Shown here piece by piece: positions 1 through 8,861 of a stretch of DNA of 64,000 nt (position 1 is the first letter of the stretch; every line of letters begins with the position of its first letter). The stretch is taken from the NCBI GenBank assembly GCA_934747265.1, contig CAKVGI010000006.1:1-64000 (forward strand). Direction: 5' to 3'. The DNA comes from an uncultured Rickettsiales bacterium (GTDB taxonomy: Bacteria; Pseudomonadota; Alphaproteobacteria; Rickettsiales; UBA1997). Below the pieces are notes generated by a model. It was not told where the DNA came from and searched no databases. It saw only the letters and a list, made by a program, of their open reading frames with translations. The translations under genes and the position numbers were made by a program.

Positions 1-77
1 CTTAATTCTTAATTCTTAATTCTTAATTCTTAATTCTTAATTCTTAATTCTTAATTCTTAATTCTTAATTCTTAATT
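1..77. repeat. Heptamer tandem repeat (CTTAATT), 11 units
   Basis: Eleven exact head-to-tail copies of the heptamer CTTAATT run from the first base of the window, so the array may extend further upstream. The same heptamer occurs in two or three copies (as its reverse complement) inside the repeat copy near 31.7 kb, at the equivalent place relative to the palindrome. The array is therefore an expanded part of that repeat family rather than an isolated microsatellite. Exact perfect repeats of this kind are prone to slippage. Confidence 0.95.
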
Positions 78-385
78 TAAGATTCCAAACTTTATATTCA
101 TTTTCAATTTTCAATTTTCCATTTGTTTTATTATAAAACAAATGGATACCATCACCCCCCCTGTCAGTCTGCGACTGACTCCCCCCTTATCAGGGGGGCA
201 ATGGGAGAGTATTTTATGTCAGCCCCCTTACAAAGGGGAACCAGAGAGAAAGTGTTTTACGATTAAACATCTTTACAAAGAGGTAGCAAGGGGATAGATA
301 CATTAACTTTGTCAGCCTTTCTTTACGAAAGAAGACAAGGATAGAAGCGTTCAGCAACCATCGCCCTTACGAAATAAAACAAAAT
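1..385 (+). repeat. Composite repeat element, copy A (cut by window start)
   Basis: In order: the heptamer array, an AT-rich arm, a palindrome at 120-144 with 11-nt arms CATTTGTTTTA and TAAAACAAATG around TTA, then a GC-rich block. The block holds GTCAGTC-TGC-GACTGAC (163-179), the hairpin CCCCCCTTATCAGGGGGG (181-198) and further hairpin-like units (about 214-228, 272-286, 320-335). Spacers resembling 'gatacattaactttgtcagc' and 'ttttacgattaaac' alternate between them. Units lose their symmetry moving away from the palindrome. The rest of the gap (386-548) is AT-rich with nothing recognisable apart from the presumed promoter region of the next gene. No convincing open frame exists here. Confidence 0.85.
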
Positions 386-548
386 AAGTCTTAAATATTC
401 TTAATTTATTAAACTATAATTATATTACAAATAAATAATATTATTTATTATTCTTAATTCTATACTAATTTTAATACAAAAAATATTGCATTTTAATAAA
501 ATATGATTATATATAATATATAGATATTAATAATATAAAAAATACGAC

Positions 549-1256
549 ATGAAAAATTTTATGGATATAATTCAATCAAAAACATATACTTATGATGAAG
601 GTTTGAGAGCATATATGGGAAATGTTTATAAATATATGTCATTAGCATTATTGGTAACGGGTCTTGTTTCATTTATTGTTGCTCACAGTACAACATTGAT
701 GAAAATAATATTTGGTACACCTTTGTCATTTATTGTTGCAATTGCTCCATTAATTTATGTTTTTTATTTTGGAAGAAAAATATGGACAATTTCACCAGAA
801 AGAGCAAGAAATAATTTACTTATATTTTCTGGATTAATGGGATTATCTTTAACCTCCATATTTTTAATATATACATATATTAGTATTGTAAGGGTATTTT
901 TTATTACATCAGCAATGTTTGCTGGCATGAGTTTATATGGATATACAACTAAAAGAGATTTAAGACCGATGGCTCAATTTTTATTTATGGGATTAATTGG
1001 AATAATAATTGCTTCATTGGTTAATATATTTTTAAAGAGTTCATCCGTTGATTTTTCTGTATCAGTTTTAAGTGTTGTAATTTTTGCAGGATTAACAACT
1101 TACGATATTCAAACCATAAAAGATACATATAGCTATGTTGGAGTTAATTCAGATTCAAATGATAAAGTTGCAATTATTGGAGCTTTAAACTTATATATGG
1201 ATTTTATTAATTTATTCGTAGCATTATTAAGATTATTTGGTGATAATAAAAATTAA
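549..1256 (+). CDS. Bax inhibitor-1 / YccA-family membrane protein
   Basis: A 235-residue integral membrane protein with about seven hydrophobic helices and a charged N-terminal segment, the layout of the bacterial BI-1/YccA (TMBIM) family. The family makes inner-membrane proteins; some members bind FtsH or leak Ca2+/H+, but no specific activity can be read from this sequence. The 'FAGLTTYDIQTIKDTY' stretch near the C-terminus matches the conserved Asp-containing end of the family, where two aspartates act in pH sensing. The length is typical. The stop lies just upstream of the following protease start, so the two are probably co-transcribed. Confidence 0.85.
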   Translation: MKNFMDIIQSKTYTYDEGLRAYMGNVYKYMSLALLVTGLVSFIVAHSTTLMKIIFGTPLSFIVAIAPLIYVFYFGRKIWTISPERARNNLLIFSGLMGLSLTSIFLIYTYISIVRVFFITSAMFAGMSLYGYTTKRDLRPMAQFLFMGLIGIIIASLVNIFLKSSSVDFSVSVLSVVIFAGLTTYDIQTIKDTYSYVGVNSDSNDKVAIIGALNLYMDFINLFVALLRLFGDNKN

Positions 1257-1260
1257 TATT

Positions 1261-2742
1261 ATGAAGATAAGGAGTTTAATAATAGTTTCATTACTGCTTG
1301 TTGCTAATTTTATTTCGTTAGCACAAGCTTCTCCTTATGTTAAAACAACTACAAAATTAATACCAGCTAAGGATATTAAAACTATTGATAAACAACAAAA
1401 TAATGAAAGCATAGACGTTGATTTAAATGAAGCTGAATCTCGCAATTTGTCTGATATCATAGAAGATATTTTACCAACTGTTGTTGCAATTAATACCATA
1501 AAGAATAATTCATATAATGGTGATTATTACTCTGACGATTCATCTAATACTGTATCATTAGGATCTGGTTTTATTATAAGTGATGATGGCTATATTATAA
1601 CAAATAATCACGTAATAAAAGATGGTGAAAAAATTAATGTAAAACTTAAAGGTTCGGAAACTAATTTTCCAGCTGAGATTATTGGTGTTGATGAGATTAT
1701 GGATATTGCTTTATTAAAAATATCACTAAAAACAAAATTGCCTTATGCTGAATTTGATGAGGCAAGGAATTACAAAGTTGGTGATACAATAATTGTTGTT
1801 GGAAATCCATATAATCTTGGTATATCGGTTTCAAGTGGCATTATTTCCGCATTAAATAGAAATTTGCAAATGAGTTCGTTTGATAATTTTATTCAAACTG
1901 ACGCTTCAATAAATAAAGGTAATTCTGGTGGACCAATGTTTAATCTTAGAGGTAAAGTTATAGGACTAACAAGTACAATATATTCGCCTGATGGTGGAAA
2001 TATAGGTATAGGTTTCGCTATGCCAACAACAGACTTATTGCCAATTATAGAAGAATTAAAAAGATATGGCTATGTTAGAAGAGGTTATATTGGAATAACA
2101 ACAGAAAATGCGCAAAAAGAAATATTTGAGGCCTTGAATGGTTCAAATAGAAGGGGTGGAGTCATAATTACAAGTATTGTAGGAAATAGTTCTGCCGAAA
2201 AATCTGGTTTAAATGTATCCGATATTATATTAAAATATAATGGAAAAAGAATAAGAAATACAAGAGATTTATCTGTATTAATTAGTTCTACTGAAATAGG
2301 TTCAACCGTAAAATTAGAAGTCTTGCGAAATAATAAAATAATTAACATACTAGTTAAAGTAGAGGAGAATAAAGAAAATTACAAATATGATCCAGATTAT
2401 GAAATACTTTTATCAAAAGCAGTAGAAGTTTTTGACATGGTTTTAATACCGGTAAATAAAGAATCAAAAAAAAGATTTAATATTTCAAAAGATAGTGGTA
2501 TGTATGTCTTAAAAACTAAAAAAGGTGGCTTAGCTGATAAAAAAGGAATTAGAACAGGCGATGTAATTATTTCAATTAATCAAGATCAAGCTTTAAATAG
2601 AGATGTTATAACAAAAAACATACACGATGCTAAATTAAATAAAATTAATTATGTATTTTTAATAGTAAGCAATTCTAGTAAAAACAATTTAATTTTTATG
2701 TCATTGGAGGATAGTAAATTATCAAGTAATGGATATAATTAA
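1261..2742 (+). CDS. degP: DegP/HtrA periplasmic serine protease
   Basis: An envelope quality-control protease and chaperone. The start is taken at the ATG at 1261, which begins directly with a signal peptide (MKIRSL.. to ..SLAQA). An upstream in-frame start would add eight residues and overlap the previous gene. The trypsin-like domain spans about 60-260 and shows the complete triad: His117 in NNHV, Asp148 in MDIALL and Ser222 in GNSGGP. Two PDZ domains follow (about 270-365 and 385-485), the second diverged. The length of 493 residues fits DegP. The stop codon overlaps the start of rnpA by one base (TAATG), implying translational coupling. Confidence 0.93.
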   Translation: MKIRSLIIVSLLLVANFISLAQASPYVKTTTKLIPAKDIKTIDKQQNNESIDVDLNEAESRNLSDIIEDILPTVVAINTIKNNSYNGDYYSDDSSNTVSLGSGFIISDDGYIITNNHVIKDGEKINVKLKGSETNFPAEIIGVDEIMDIALLKISLKTKLPYAEFDEARNYKVGDTIIVVGNPYNLGISVSSGIISALNRNLQMSSFDNFIQTDASINKGNSGGPMFNLRGKVIGLTSTIYSPDGGNIGIGFAMPTTDLLPIIEELKRYGYVRRGYIGITTENAQKEIFEALNGSNRRGGVIITSIVGNSSAEKSGLNVSDIILKYNGKRIRNTRDLSVLISSTEIGSTVKLEVLRNNKIINILVKVEENKENYKYDPDYEILLSKAVEVFDMVLIPVNKESKKRFNISKDSGMYVLKTKKGGLADKKGIRTGDVIISINQDQALNRDVITKNIHDAKLNKINYVFLIVSNSSKNNLIFMSLEDSKLSSNGYN

Positions 2743-3143
2743 TGTTTATTTTGCCTATTAAATCAAGGAGACAAATTTTAAGTGGAAGAGATAATTATGA
2801 GCGAGCTTATAAGGGGACTTATTTTTTATTTATCATATCGCAAACACCACCTAAAAATGCAATACAAAGTAAAAAATATAAAGCAACGGATTTTGTTAGA
2901 TTTTTAGCTATTGTTAGCAAAAAAATAAGTCGTAAAGCTGTAATTAGAAATAAATTAAGAAGAAGAATAAAAGAGGCTTTTAGATTAGTAGATAAGCAAT
3001 TATTGCAAAATAAGTATGATTATCAAATGATAGTTAGACGATCTATTTTTAAAGCATCAATGCAAGACATAAAGGAAGAAATTGAAAAATGCTTAAAAGA
3101 TGAAGTTTTACGAATAAATTTAGAAGAAGAAAGAAAAAGCTAA
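2742..3143 (+). CDS. rnpA: Ribonuclease P protein component
   Basis: The protein subunit of RNase P, which helps the catalytic RNA bind pre-tRNA 5' leaders. The 133-residue basic protein carries the family signature RNKLRRRIKEAFR (about residues 67-79) after the SKKISRKAV strand. Its start overlaps the protease stop by one base. In most bacteria rnpA follows rpmH (ribosomal protein L34). Here rpmH is absent on both sides and rnpA ends a bax-degP operon instead, so the usual cluster has been broken up. Confidence 0.92.
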   Translation: MFILPIKSRRQILSGRDNYERAYKGTYFLFIISQTPPKNAIQSKKYKATDFVRFLAIVSKKISRKAVIRNKLRRRIKEAFRLVDKQLLQNKYDYQMIVRRSIFKASMQDIKEEIEKCLKDEVLRINLEEERKS

Positions 3144-3297
3144 GATATTACTAATTTTTAATATATTATCTAATTATCATATTTTAATATAATTTTAAAA
3201 TAATAAATATAAACTATATTCTAATTTATATATATAATTTATGTAGACTTATATAATATATCGTATACTTATGTATATGCTTTTTACATATAATTTA

Positions 3298-3585
3298 TCA
3301 TATCTTTTTATTATTTTTCCAATAAACTTTACTATCGGCGATCCTATAAATCATACATCCATGATACGCTGGTTTTCCAATATCTAACCCCTACTCTATT
3401 TTTTCAGTAAACTTCACATATAAATCATCCATTTGAAATATTTAAATTTCTATTATATGATATTTGAAATTTATTTTACCTTCTTTTAGTTGAACAAACC
3501 ACAGATATAGTCTGTCAAAGTTCAGATTTTCCTTTAAACAAACTTTGGCGCCAATTATATTATAAACTACAAAGCATAAATAAAG
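3298..3585 (-). pseudogene. Decayed open frame of unknown family
   Basis: The gap between rnpA and serS has no intact gene. One minus-strand frame reads for about 95 codons with only two internal stops (TAA, then TAG). Its composition looks coding: segments such as KENLNFDRLYLWFVQLKEG, then MDDLYVKFTEKIE, then GKPAYHGCMIYRIADSKVYW, ending at TGA 3298-3300. All pieces lie in the same frame, which is unlikely for random AT-rich sequence. The family is not recognised. It may be a gene in early decay or simply a chance frame. The N-terminal limit is approximate. Confidence 0.4.
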
Positions 3586-3628
3586 TATAAAATATAAATA
3601 TTAAAGTGGAAGTATAGATTAATAGAAA

Positions 3629-3672
3629 GACAGCATCTTAAAAATATATCTTAAAATATCATAGATGCCGTC
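3629..3672 (-). terminator. Probable terminator of serS
   Basis: Inverted repeat GACAGCATCT / AGATGCCGTC (10 pairs, one G-U on the minus strand) around an AT-rich loop, followed on the minus strand by TTTC. It lies 20 bases beyond the serS stop codon. The U-run is short, so this is a tentative call. Confidence 0.45.
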
Positions 3673-3691
3673 ATTCTATTATTTGAAACAA

Positions 3692-4957
3692 CTATTTTTT
3701 TATAATTTCTTGCCCATTCATATATGGTACTAAAACGTCTGGTATTTTTATAGAACCATCTTTTTGTTGGAAATTTTCCATTATTGCTATAATAGTTCTG
3801 CCAAGTGGCAATGCCGATCCATTGAGTGTATGTAAAAATTTAACTTTTCCATCTTTATCTCTATATCTAGCATTCATCCTTCTAGCTTGAAAATCACCAC
3901 AATTTGAGCAACTTGAAATTTCTCTATATTTATTTTGTCCCGGCAACCAAACTTCATGGTCATAAGTCTTCATTGAACCAAATCCAGTATCACCAGCAGC
4001 TAATAAAACTAATTGATAAGGAATTTTTAATGCTTGTAAAATTTCATTTTCAATTTGATTCATTCTTTCATGTTCTTCTTTTGATTTTTCTGGTGTTGTT
4101 ATAGAAACCATTTCTACCTTCTTAAAATGAAATTGTCTCAACATTCCTCTTGTATCCCTACCAGCAGATCCAGCTTCACTTCTAAAACAAGGCGTGCAAG
4201 CTGTTAATCTTAAAGGTAATTCTTCTTCTGAAACTATTTTATTAGCAACCCAATTTGCCATTGTTATTTCAGACGTTGCAATTAACCAGAAATTGTCCGT
4301 TGTATGAAAAGAATCTTCCGCAAACTTAGGTAATTGTCCAGTTCCAAACAAAGCAATCTCCTTTACCAATGGTGGCATAGATGTTTCTATATAACCGTAT
4401 TTTGCTAAAAAATCTAAGAAAAAATTTGATAAAGCTCTTTCCAACTTTGCCAAATCACCCAACAATATTGTTGAACGACTACCGTGTATATATGAGGCTT
4501 GTTCAAAATCCATCATACCCAGTTGTTCACCTAAATCATAATGTGCTTTTGGTTCAAAATCAAATGTCGTTGGCTCTAAATATTTTGTTAATACTTTATT
4601 ATTTTCTTCTGGACCATCAGGTACTACATCTTCCAATATATTTGGTATTCTAATCATTATTTGATATAATTCGTCGGAATTTTTATCATCTTGAATGCGC
4701 TTTAACTCATCCATCTTTTGCGAGATTTCTTCTGCTTTTTTCATTAATTCGTCAGCATTTTGTCCTTTTGATTTCAATATACCTATTTCTTTTGAAATGG
4801 AATTTCGTTGAGACTGTAAGTTTTGCAATTCAGAGATATTTTCTTTTCTTTTATTATTTAATTCTATAATTTTTTCAGCTCTTACATCGTAATTTCTTTT
4901 CTCCATAGCTTTATTAAAAGCTTCTGGATTCTCAACTATCCATTTTAAATCTATCAT
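3692..4957 (-). CDS. serS: Seryl-tRNA synthetase
   Basis: Class II aminoacyl-tRNA synthetase that charges tRNA-Ser (and tRNA-Sec where present). The 421-residue length is typical. The N-terminal long coiled-coil arm (about 1-110) is followed by the catalytic core, with motif 2 visible as TPCFRSEAGSAGRDTRGMLR (about 254-273) and motif 3 near the C-terminus as LNGSALPLGRTIIAIMENFQ. It stands alone on the minus strand. Upstream, 4958-5275 contains nothing recognisable. Confidence 0.96.
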   Translation of the reverse strand: MIDLKWIVENPEAFNKAMEKRNYDVRAEKIIELNNKRKENISELQNLQSQRNSISKEIGILKSKGQNADELMKKAEEISQKMDELKRIQDDKNSDELYQIMIRIPNILEDVVPDGPEENNKVLTKYLEPTTFDFEPKAHYDLGEQLGMMDFEQASYIHGSRSTILLGDLAKLERALSNFFLDFLAKYGYIETSMPPLVKEIALFGTGQLPKFAEDSFHTTDNFWLIATSEITMANWVANKIVSEEELPLRLTACTPCFRSEAGSAGRDTRGMLRQFHFKKVEMVSITTPEKSKEEHERMNQIENEILQALKIPYQLVLLAAGDTGFGSMKTYDHEVWLPGQNKYREISSCSNCGDFQARRMNARYRDKDGKVKFLHTLNGSALPLGRTIIAIMENFQQKDGSIKIPDVLVPYMNGQEIIKK

Positions 4958-5275
4958 TTTCCTAATATTAATTAATAATACCTTGATAATATTATGATAA
5001 AAAATATTATTGTAAAGTTTTTATTAAAATTTTTATCATATAATATCGTTCATTAAACTTTATAAAAATTTTCCATCCATATTTTATTTATATAGATAAT
5101 CAAAATATTTAAAAAGAAATAGTTCTACCTTATTATTTTATAATAAATTATTCAATAAAGATTTTTATTTATTGAAAAATATTGTACTAACCATAAGTCT
5201 CTGTTAAAGTATTCAATAATATTAAACTACTTTACGATACTAAATAATATATTTTAATAAATAATTAATAAATAC
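4958..5275. other. Intergenic AT-rich stretch, no gene seen
   Basis: About 320 bases of very AT-rich DNA between serS and the PilP-like gene. No open frame, tRNA-like fold or repeat block was found. It should hold the serS promoter. Confidence 0.6.
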
Positions 5276-6358
5276 TTAGAAAAATAAGCTTTCATTAGTA
5301 TTTTCTAATGACTTGTCTTCTGTTTCTGTATTTATTTGTCCAGTTTGAATTATTCTATTCAAATTGCCTTCCAATACTTTATTTAAAACTGGCAAATAAG
5401 TTTGGTTTGGACTAAGCGTAAAATATAAATGCACTAAACCATTTTCTTGTTTATATTTTGTTTCTGGAATCAATTTTTTTTCATTTATAACATCCCACTG
5501 TGTAGACGTAACATTCCATACAAACGTTACATAAAGAGGAGAGACTGCAACCACTGATATATCACTACTTCCGTTTGTCAAATTTGTAATTTTGTTTCCA
5601 TTCATCCAAACAGCCCAATTTGTTGGGGATATATACATTATTGAATTTAAGTACACAGAAAAACTTGTATCACCAAAAACACTATTCTCTTCAACTTGAT
5701 TATTACCACCATTACCGCTATTATTTGCAAAAGGTGAATTAATAAATTGATCCGGAATACCAATACTTGAAGTAGGTAATGCTTTAAAAATATCTTTAAT
5801 ATTTTCTTCCGTAAACATTAAAGATGCGTATATACGATTTACCTTTTTTATTGTTAAATTATCAGATTTCTGACTATCTTTTTTACTATTTTCATCTGTC
5901 TTTTTTGTATCTACATTTTTATTATCTTTTTTATTATCTGAGCCATTAATATTTTTTTCGTCGTTTTTTTGTAATTTATTGTTATTATTATTTGTATTGC
6001 TACTATCTGCATTATTATCTATATTATTATCTACATCATTATTTTCATTGTTAGTTTCTTCTGCATCTACATCTGCATCTTCATCTATTTCTAGATCATT
6101 ATCCATCATTTCAACTTCATTATCAACTTGATCGGTATCATTGTCTGCTTGTTCACTATTATTATTTACAATAACAACGTTATTATTAACATCATCACCA
6201 AGGTCCTTTGTAGAATTATCAATATCATGTTGTATTTCGGTTGAATCAATAATAATATTATTATCATTAGATCCTATCCCTTGATTATTTTCACAAAAAG
6301 CGTTTTGCAAAAAAAAGCAAAATATAATGTTAAATATAAAATATAGTTTTATTTTCAT
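5276..6358 (-). CDS. Secreted Asn/Asp-rich protein, PilP/GspB-like C-terminus
   Basis: A 360-residue protein with an N-terminal signal peptide (hydrophobic MKIKLYFIFNIIFCFFLQNA then FCE). Residues 25-165 are a low-complexity Asn/Asp/Lys-rich linker. The compact C-terminal domain (about 175-340) contains YLNSIMYISPTNWAVWMNG, a pattern like the pilotin/PilP/GspB-type domains ('..s..W.vwlNg..'). It follows the PilO-like gene by two bases and is the last gene of a three-gene minus-strand operon, so an assembly-platform or inner-to-outer-membrane linking role fits. The assignment rests on position and one motif, and the domain call is uncertain. Confidence 0.5.
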   Translation of the reverse strand: MKIKLYFIFNIIFCFFLQNAFCENNQGIGSNDNNIIIDSTEIQHDIDNSTKDLGDDVNNNVVIVNNNSEQADNDTDQVDNEVEMMDNDLEIDEDADVDAEETNNENNDVDNNIDNNADSSNTNNNNNKLQKNDEKNINGSDNKKDNKNVDTKKTDENSKKDSQKSDNLTIKKVNRIYASLMFTEENIKDIFKALPTSSIGIPDQFINSPFANNSGNGGNNQVEENSVFGDTSFSVYLNSIMYISPTNWAVWMNGNKITNLTNGSSDISVVAVSPLYVTFVWNVTSTQWDVINEKKLIPETKYKQENGLVHLYFTLSPNQTYLPVLNKVLEGNLNRIIQTGQINTETEDKSLENTNESLFF

Positions 6359-6360
6359 AA

Positions 6361-7020
6361 TTATTTTCTCTCCTTACCTAAACCATATATCCTAATTTTT
6401 ATATCACCTTCTACTGTTGCAACATTTTCACCATTACTAATTTTATCAAGTAATTCCTGATCAACTCTTTTTATTCTTTTTAAATTCACATCTTGAACCG
6501 TTATAAAATAGCCTAAATTTTCTTTTAACGAATCTAAAAACATAAATACATTAATATCAGTTATAGAATTAAACCTCAAACTAGCCAACGTTGTATATAC
6601 TTTAACATTCGTTTTTTCAAGATTTCTACCAGCCAATATAACTGGTGAAAAATTTATAACTAAATCATCAAGCCTAGTCTCTTTTGCTAATCTCTCTATA
6701 CTATTTTGTAAATCTTCAATATCTATTCCTTTTAATTCTTTTTGTTTTGGCAAAAATCCATTCTCCCATATTTCAATATAATTCTCAGCTATTTTTGATT
6801 TTTTGTCAATATTTTCAATTTCTTCTAAAATTGATGTATTTTCTATATTCAAATCTTCTATTTTATTTATCGCGTTAGCCTTTCCTGATAAGATTACTTT
6901 TAAATTCATAATAAACACAATAAATAAAACGAAAAATAATATTGAAACAAAGACTACTTTTGTAAGCAACTTATTTATCTTTTTTTCTTGTAAAATACTT
7001 GTCTGTCCAGTTTTACTCAT
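6361..7020 (-). CDS. PilO-like inner-membrane assembly protein
   Basis: A 219-residue protein with one N-terminal transmembrane helix (VVFVSILFFVLFIVFIMNL), a coiled coil (about 45-85) and a mixed alpha/beta C-terminal domain. This is the architecture of PilO/GspM proteins that form the inner-membrane platform of type IV pili and type II secretion. The start at 7020 is preferred over one four codons upstream because GAGGGG lies just ahead of it. The ATG overlaps the stop of the PilM/N-like gene by 8 bases. No sequence motif proves the family; neighbours and topology support it. Confidence 0.5.
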   Translation of the reverse strand: MSKTGQTSILQEKKINKLLTKVVFVSILFFVLFIVFIMNLKVILSGKANAINKIEDLNIENTSILEEIENIDKKSKIAENYIEIWENGFLPKQKELKGIDIEDLQNSIERLAKETRLDDLVINFSPVILAGRNLEKTNVKVYTTLASLRFNSITDINVFMFLDSLKENLGYFITVQDVNLKRIKRVDQELLDKISNGENVATVEGDIKIRIYGLGKERK

Positions 7021-8581
7021 ATAACCCCTCATCTTCTAGATTGTAATCGTAAATTCTTTGCGAAGGCTCTACATATCCCGGTCCTTTATCCATAATTTCA
7101 ACTTTTATAGGATATGTTAAATATCTCTGACTAAAATTAATATTATTTGGTAAATTTGTTATTCCAGTCATTTGTTCTTTAAAAGTTTCTTTTAATTTTA
7201 AGTTCAAGGCATCATATCTACTAAATAATTTACTTGCTGTTCCTTCTGGATTTATTATACTAATATCATATAATGTTTTTGTGGATTTTATACCTTTCGC
7301 ATCTTGATAATCAAAATTTTCAATATACCATCTCAAATTATATGTTAAAGCATTACCTTTTTGTGCTTCTGCAAATCTTTGAAATGTATCAACGGGATTC
7401 ATGTATTTAGCATCTAAAACATCTTTTAATAAACCAGCATCAATAATTTGATCAATATCGCCAGTTTTTACATTTAGATTATTATTGGTTTTTGATTGAA
7501 GAATTTCTTTATTTTTGTTTAGTTCTAAATTTAAGTTTTCTATAATTCTATTATCATTACCCGAAGTTAATATATTATATGCAAATGATGCAATGGTTGA
7601 TAAAATTAAAATAACTATCGCGCTCTTAATTGCTGTAAATGTTTTAATTAATGTATTTGTTATATTTATTTTTTGATTTCCAAATCTTATTTTTCTAGAA
7701 TTATTCATACTGAATAATGACATAAGAACATCAAAAAATTTCTCATCTTTTTTTACATAATTACCGCCAAGTTTAAGTAATTTTGATATTTCAAAAGGTG
7801 TATAGTTAAAAAATAAAGCTTTTTCCATTTTCAATTCTCTCAAAGCAGCTTTATTTTCCGGATCTAATATTGTTATAATTGTCAATTTATCAAAACTAAA
7901 ATTTGCATCAAATCTCTTGATATATTCACTAGTCCTCATTATATCGTTTCTAGCAAATTCAGCCAGATTTTCTTTTGCGGAATCAAGTGATAATAATCTG
8001 GTAAATGCAATACTATTATTAAAAATAGCAACTTGTCTTAAATCGCTAGTTCTATTATTAAATACTATTAATATCCAATTATTTTTCTTTTTTAAACTAT
8101 CTTTCATTCCATTGCTAGAAAGAATTTTTTTAGCCAAATCCTCCGCTTCCAATGGAACCATGTATATTCCAACTAAATTATTTGATACTACATTGAAAAA
8201 ATTTAGCCATTCTTTAAGAGGAGAATCTATACTTGCTGATATAAATAAATAAACGCTTCTCTTATCTAAACCATTTTTATACAAAAATCTTTTCTGTTTT
8301 AAGTCATTTTTTGGAATTTCTGCATTAAACTTCCTATTAACCATATTTTGCAAATCAAAATAATTCAATGGAGGAAAGATTTTATAATTATAATTCTGTG
8401 CCACAGTATCAAGCATTATTACAGCATTAAGATTTTTATATTTTTTAAAAAATTCAAGTACAGCGGGCAAACTATCTTGATTAAACGTTTCCAAAAAAAA
8501 CGTATCTATAACTCTATTTCCGCCTATAACAGATAAAATAGTGCCCTTATTTCCAATATTAACAGTAATAATTCTTTTCAT
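7013..8581 (-). CDS. PilM/PilN-like fusion protein of a pilus or secretion platform
   Basis: A 522-residue protein. Residues 1-300 lack a membrane segment and resemble the actin-like cytoplasmic PilM/GspL domain (it starts MKRIITVNIGNKGTILSVIG, a strand-turn-strand like the phosphate-1 loop of that fold). One transmembrane helix follows (about 313-335, IKSAIVILILSTIASFAYNI), then a coiled coil and a PilN-like periplasmic part. GspL proteins combine these parts in one chain. First gene of an operon with the PilO-like and PilP/GspB-like genes. No ATPase (PilB/GspE), secretin or PilC is in view. Family assignment is by architecture. Confidence 0.5.
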   Translation of the reverse strand: MKRIITVNIGNKGTILSVIGGNRVIDTFFLETFNQDSLPAVLEFFKKYKNLNAVIMLDTVAQNYNYKIFPPLNYFDLQNMVNRKFNAEIPKNDLKQKRFLYKNGLDKRSVYLFISASIDSPLKEWLNFFNVVSNNLVGIYMVPLEAEDLAKKILSSNGMKDSLKKKNNWILIVFNNRTSDLRQVAIFNNSIAFTRLLSLDSAKENLAEFARNDIMRTSEYIKRFDANFSFDKLTIITILDPENKAALRELKMEKALFFNYTPFEISKLLKLGGNYVKKDEKFFDVLMSLFSMNNSRKIRFGNQKINITNTLIKTFTAIKSAIVILILSTIASFAYNILTSGNDNRIIENLNLELNKNKEILQSKTNNNLNVKTGDIDQIIDAGLLKDVLDAKYMNPVDTFQRFAEAQKGNALTYNLRWYIENFDYQDAKGIKSTKTLYDISIINPEGTASKLFSRYDALNLKLKETFKEQMTGITNLPNNINFSQRYLTYPIKVEIMDKGPGYVEPSQRIYDYNLEDEGLYE

Positions 8582-8802
8582 AACAGAAAAAACATAATAA
8601 TTTAAAGCAATAATAAAACTATATTTTTAAAAAATCACTAAAAATATTTAAAAAAACAATTTTTAATAAAATATCTTTTATAAAGAATAATTATTGTTAT
8701 CATAAAAGTCTACGAATAAATTAAAAAATAAATAAAAAATACCATTTCACCAAGAAAAATATATAAAAAATTGATAATGATTAAAAAATTATAAAAAATT
8801 AC

Positions 8803-8830
8803 TTGAAAAAACTTTTATTTTGAGTATAAT
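8803..8830 (+). promoter_or_regulatory. Promoter-like pair TTGAAA-16-TATAAT
   Basis: TTGAAA at 8803-8808 and TATAAT at 8825-8830, 16 bases apart. Transcription would begin near 8836, downstream of the TTG that could open the longer reading frame at 8820. This favours the ATG at 8862 as the real start of the next gene. Confidence 0.6.
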
Positions 8831-8861
8831 ATCAGATACAAGTAATTTTATAACTGAAAAT

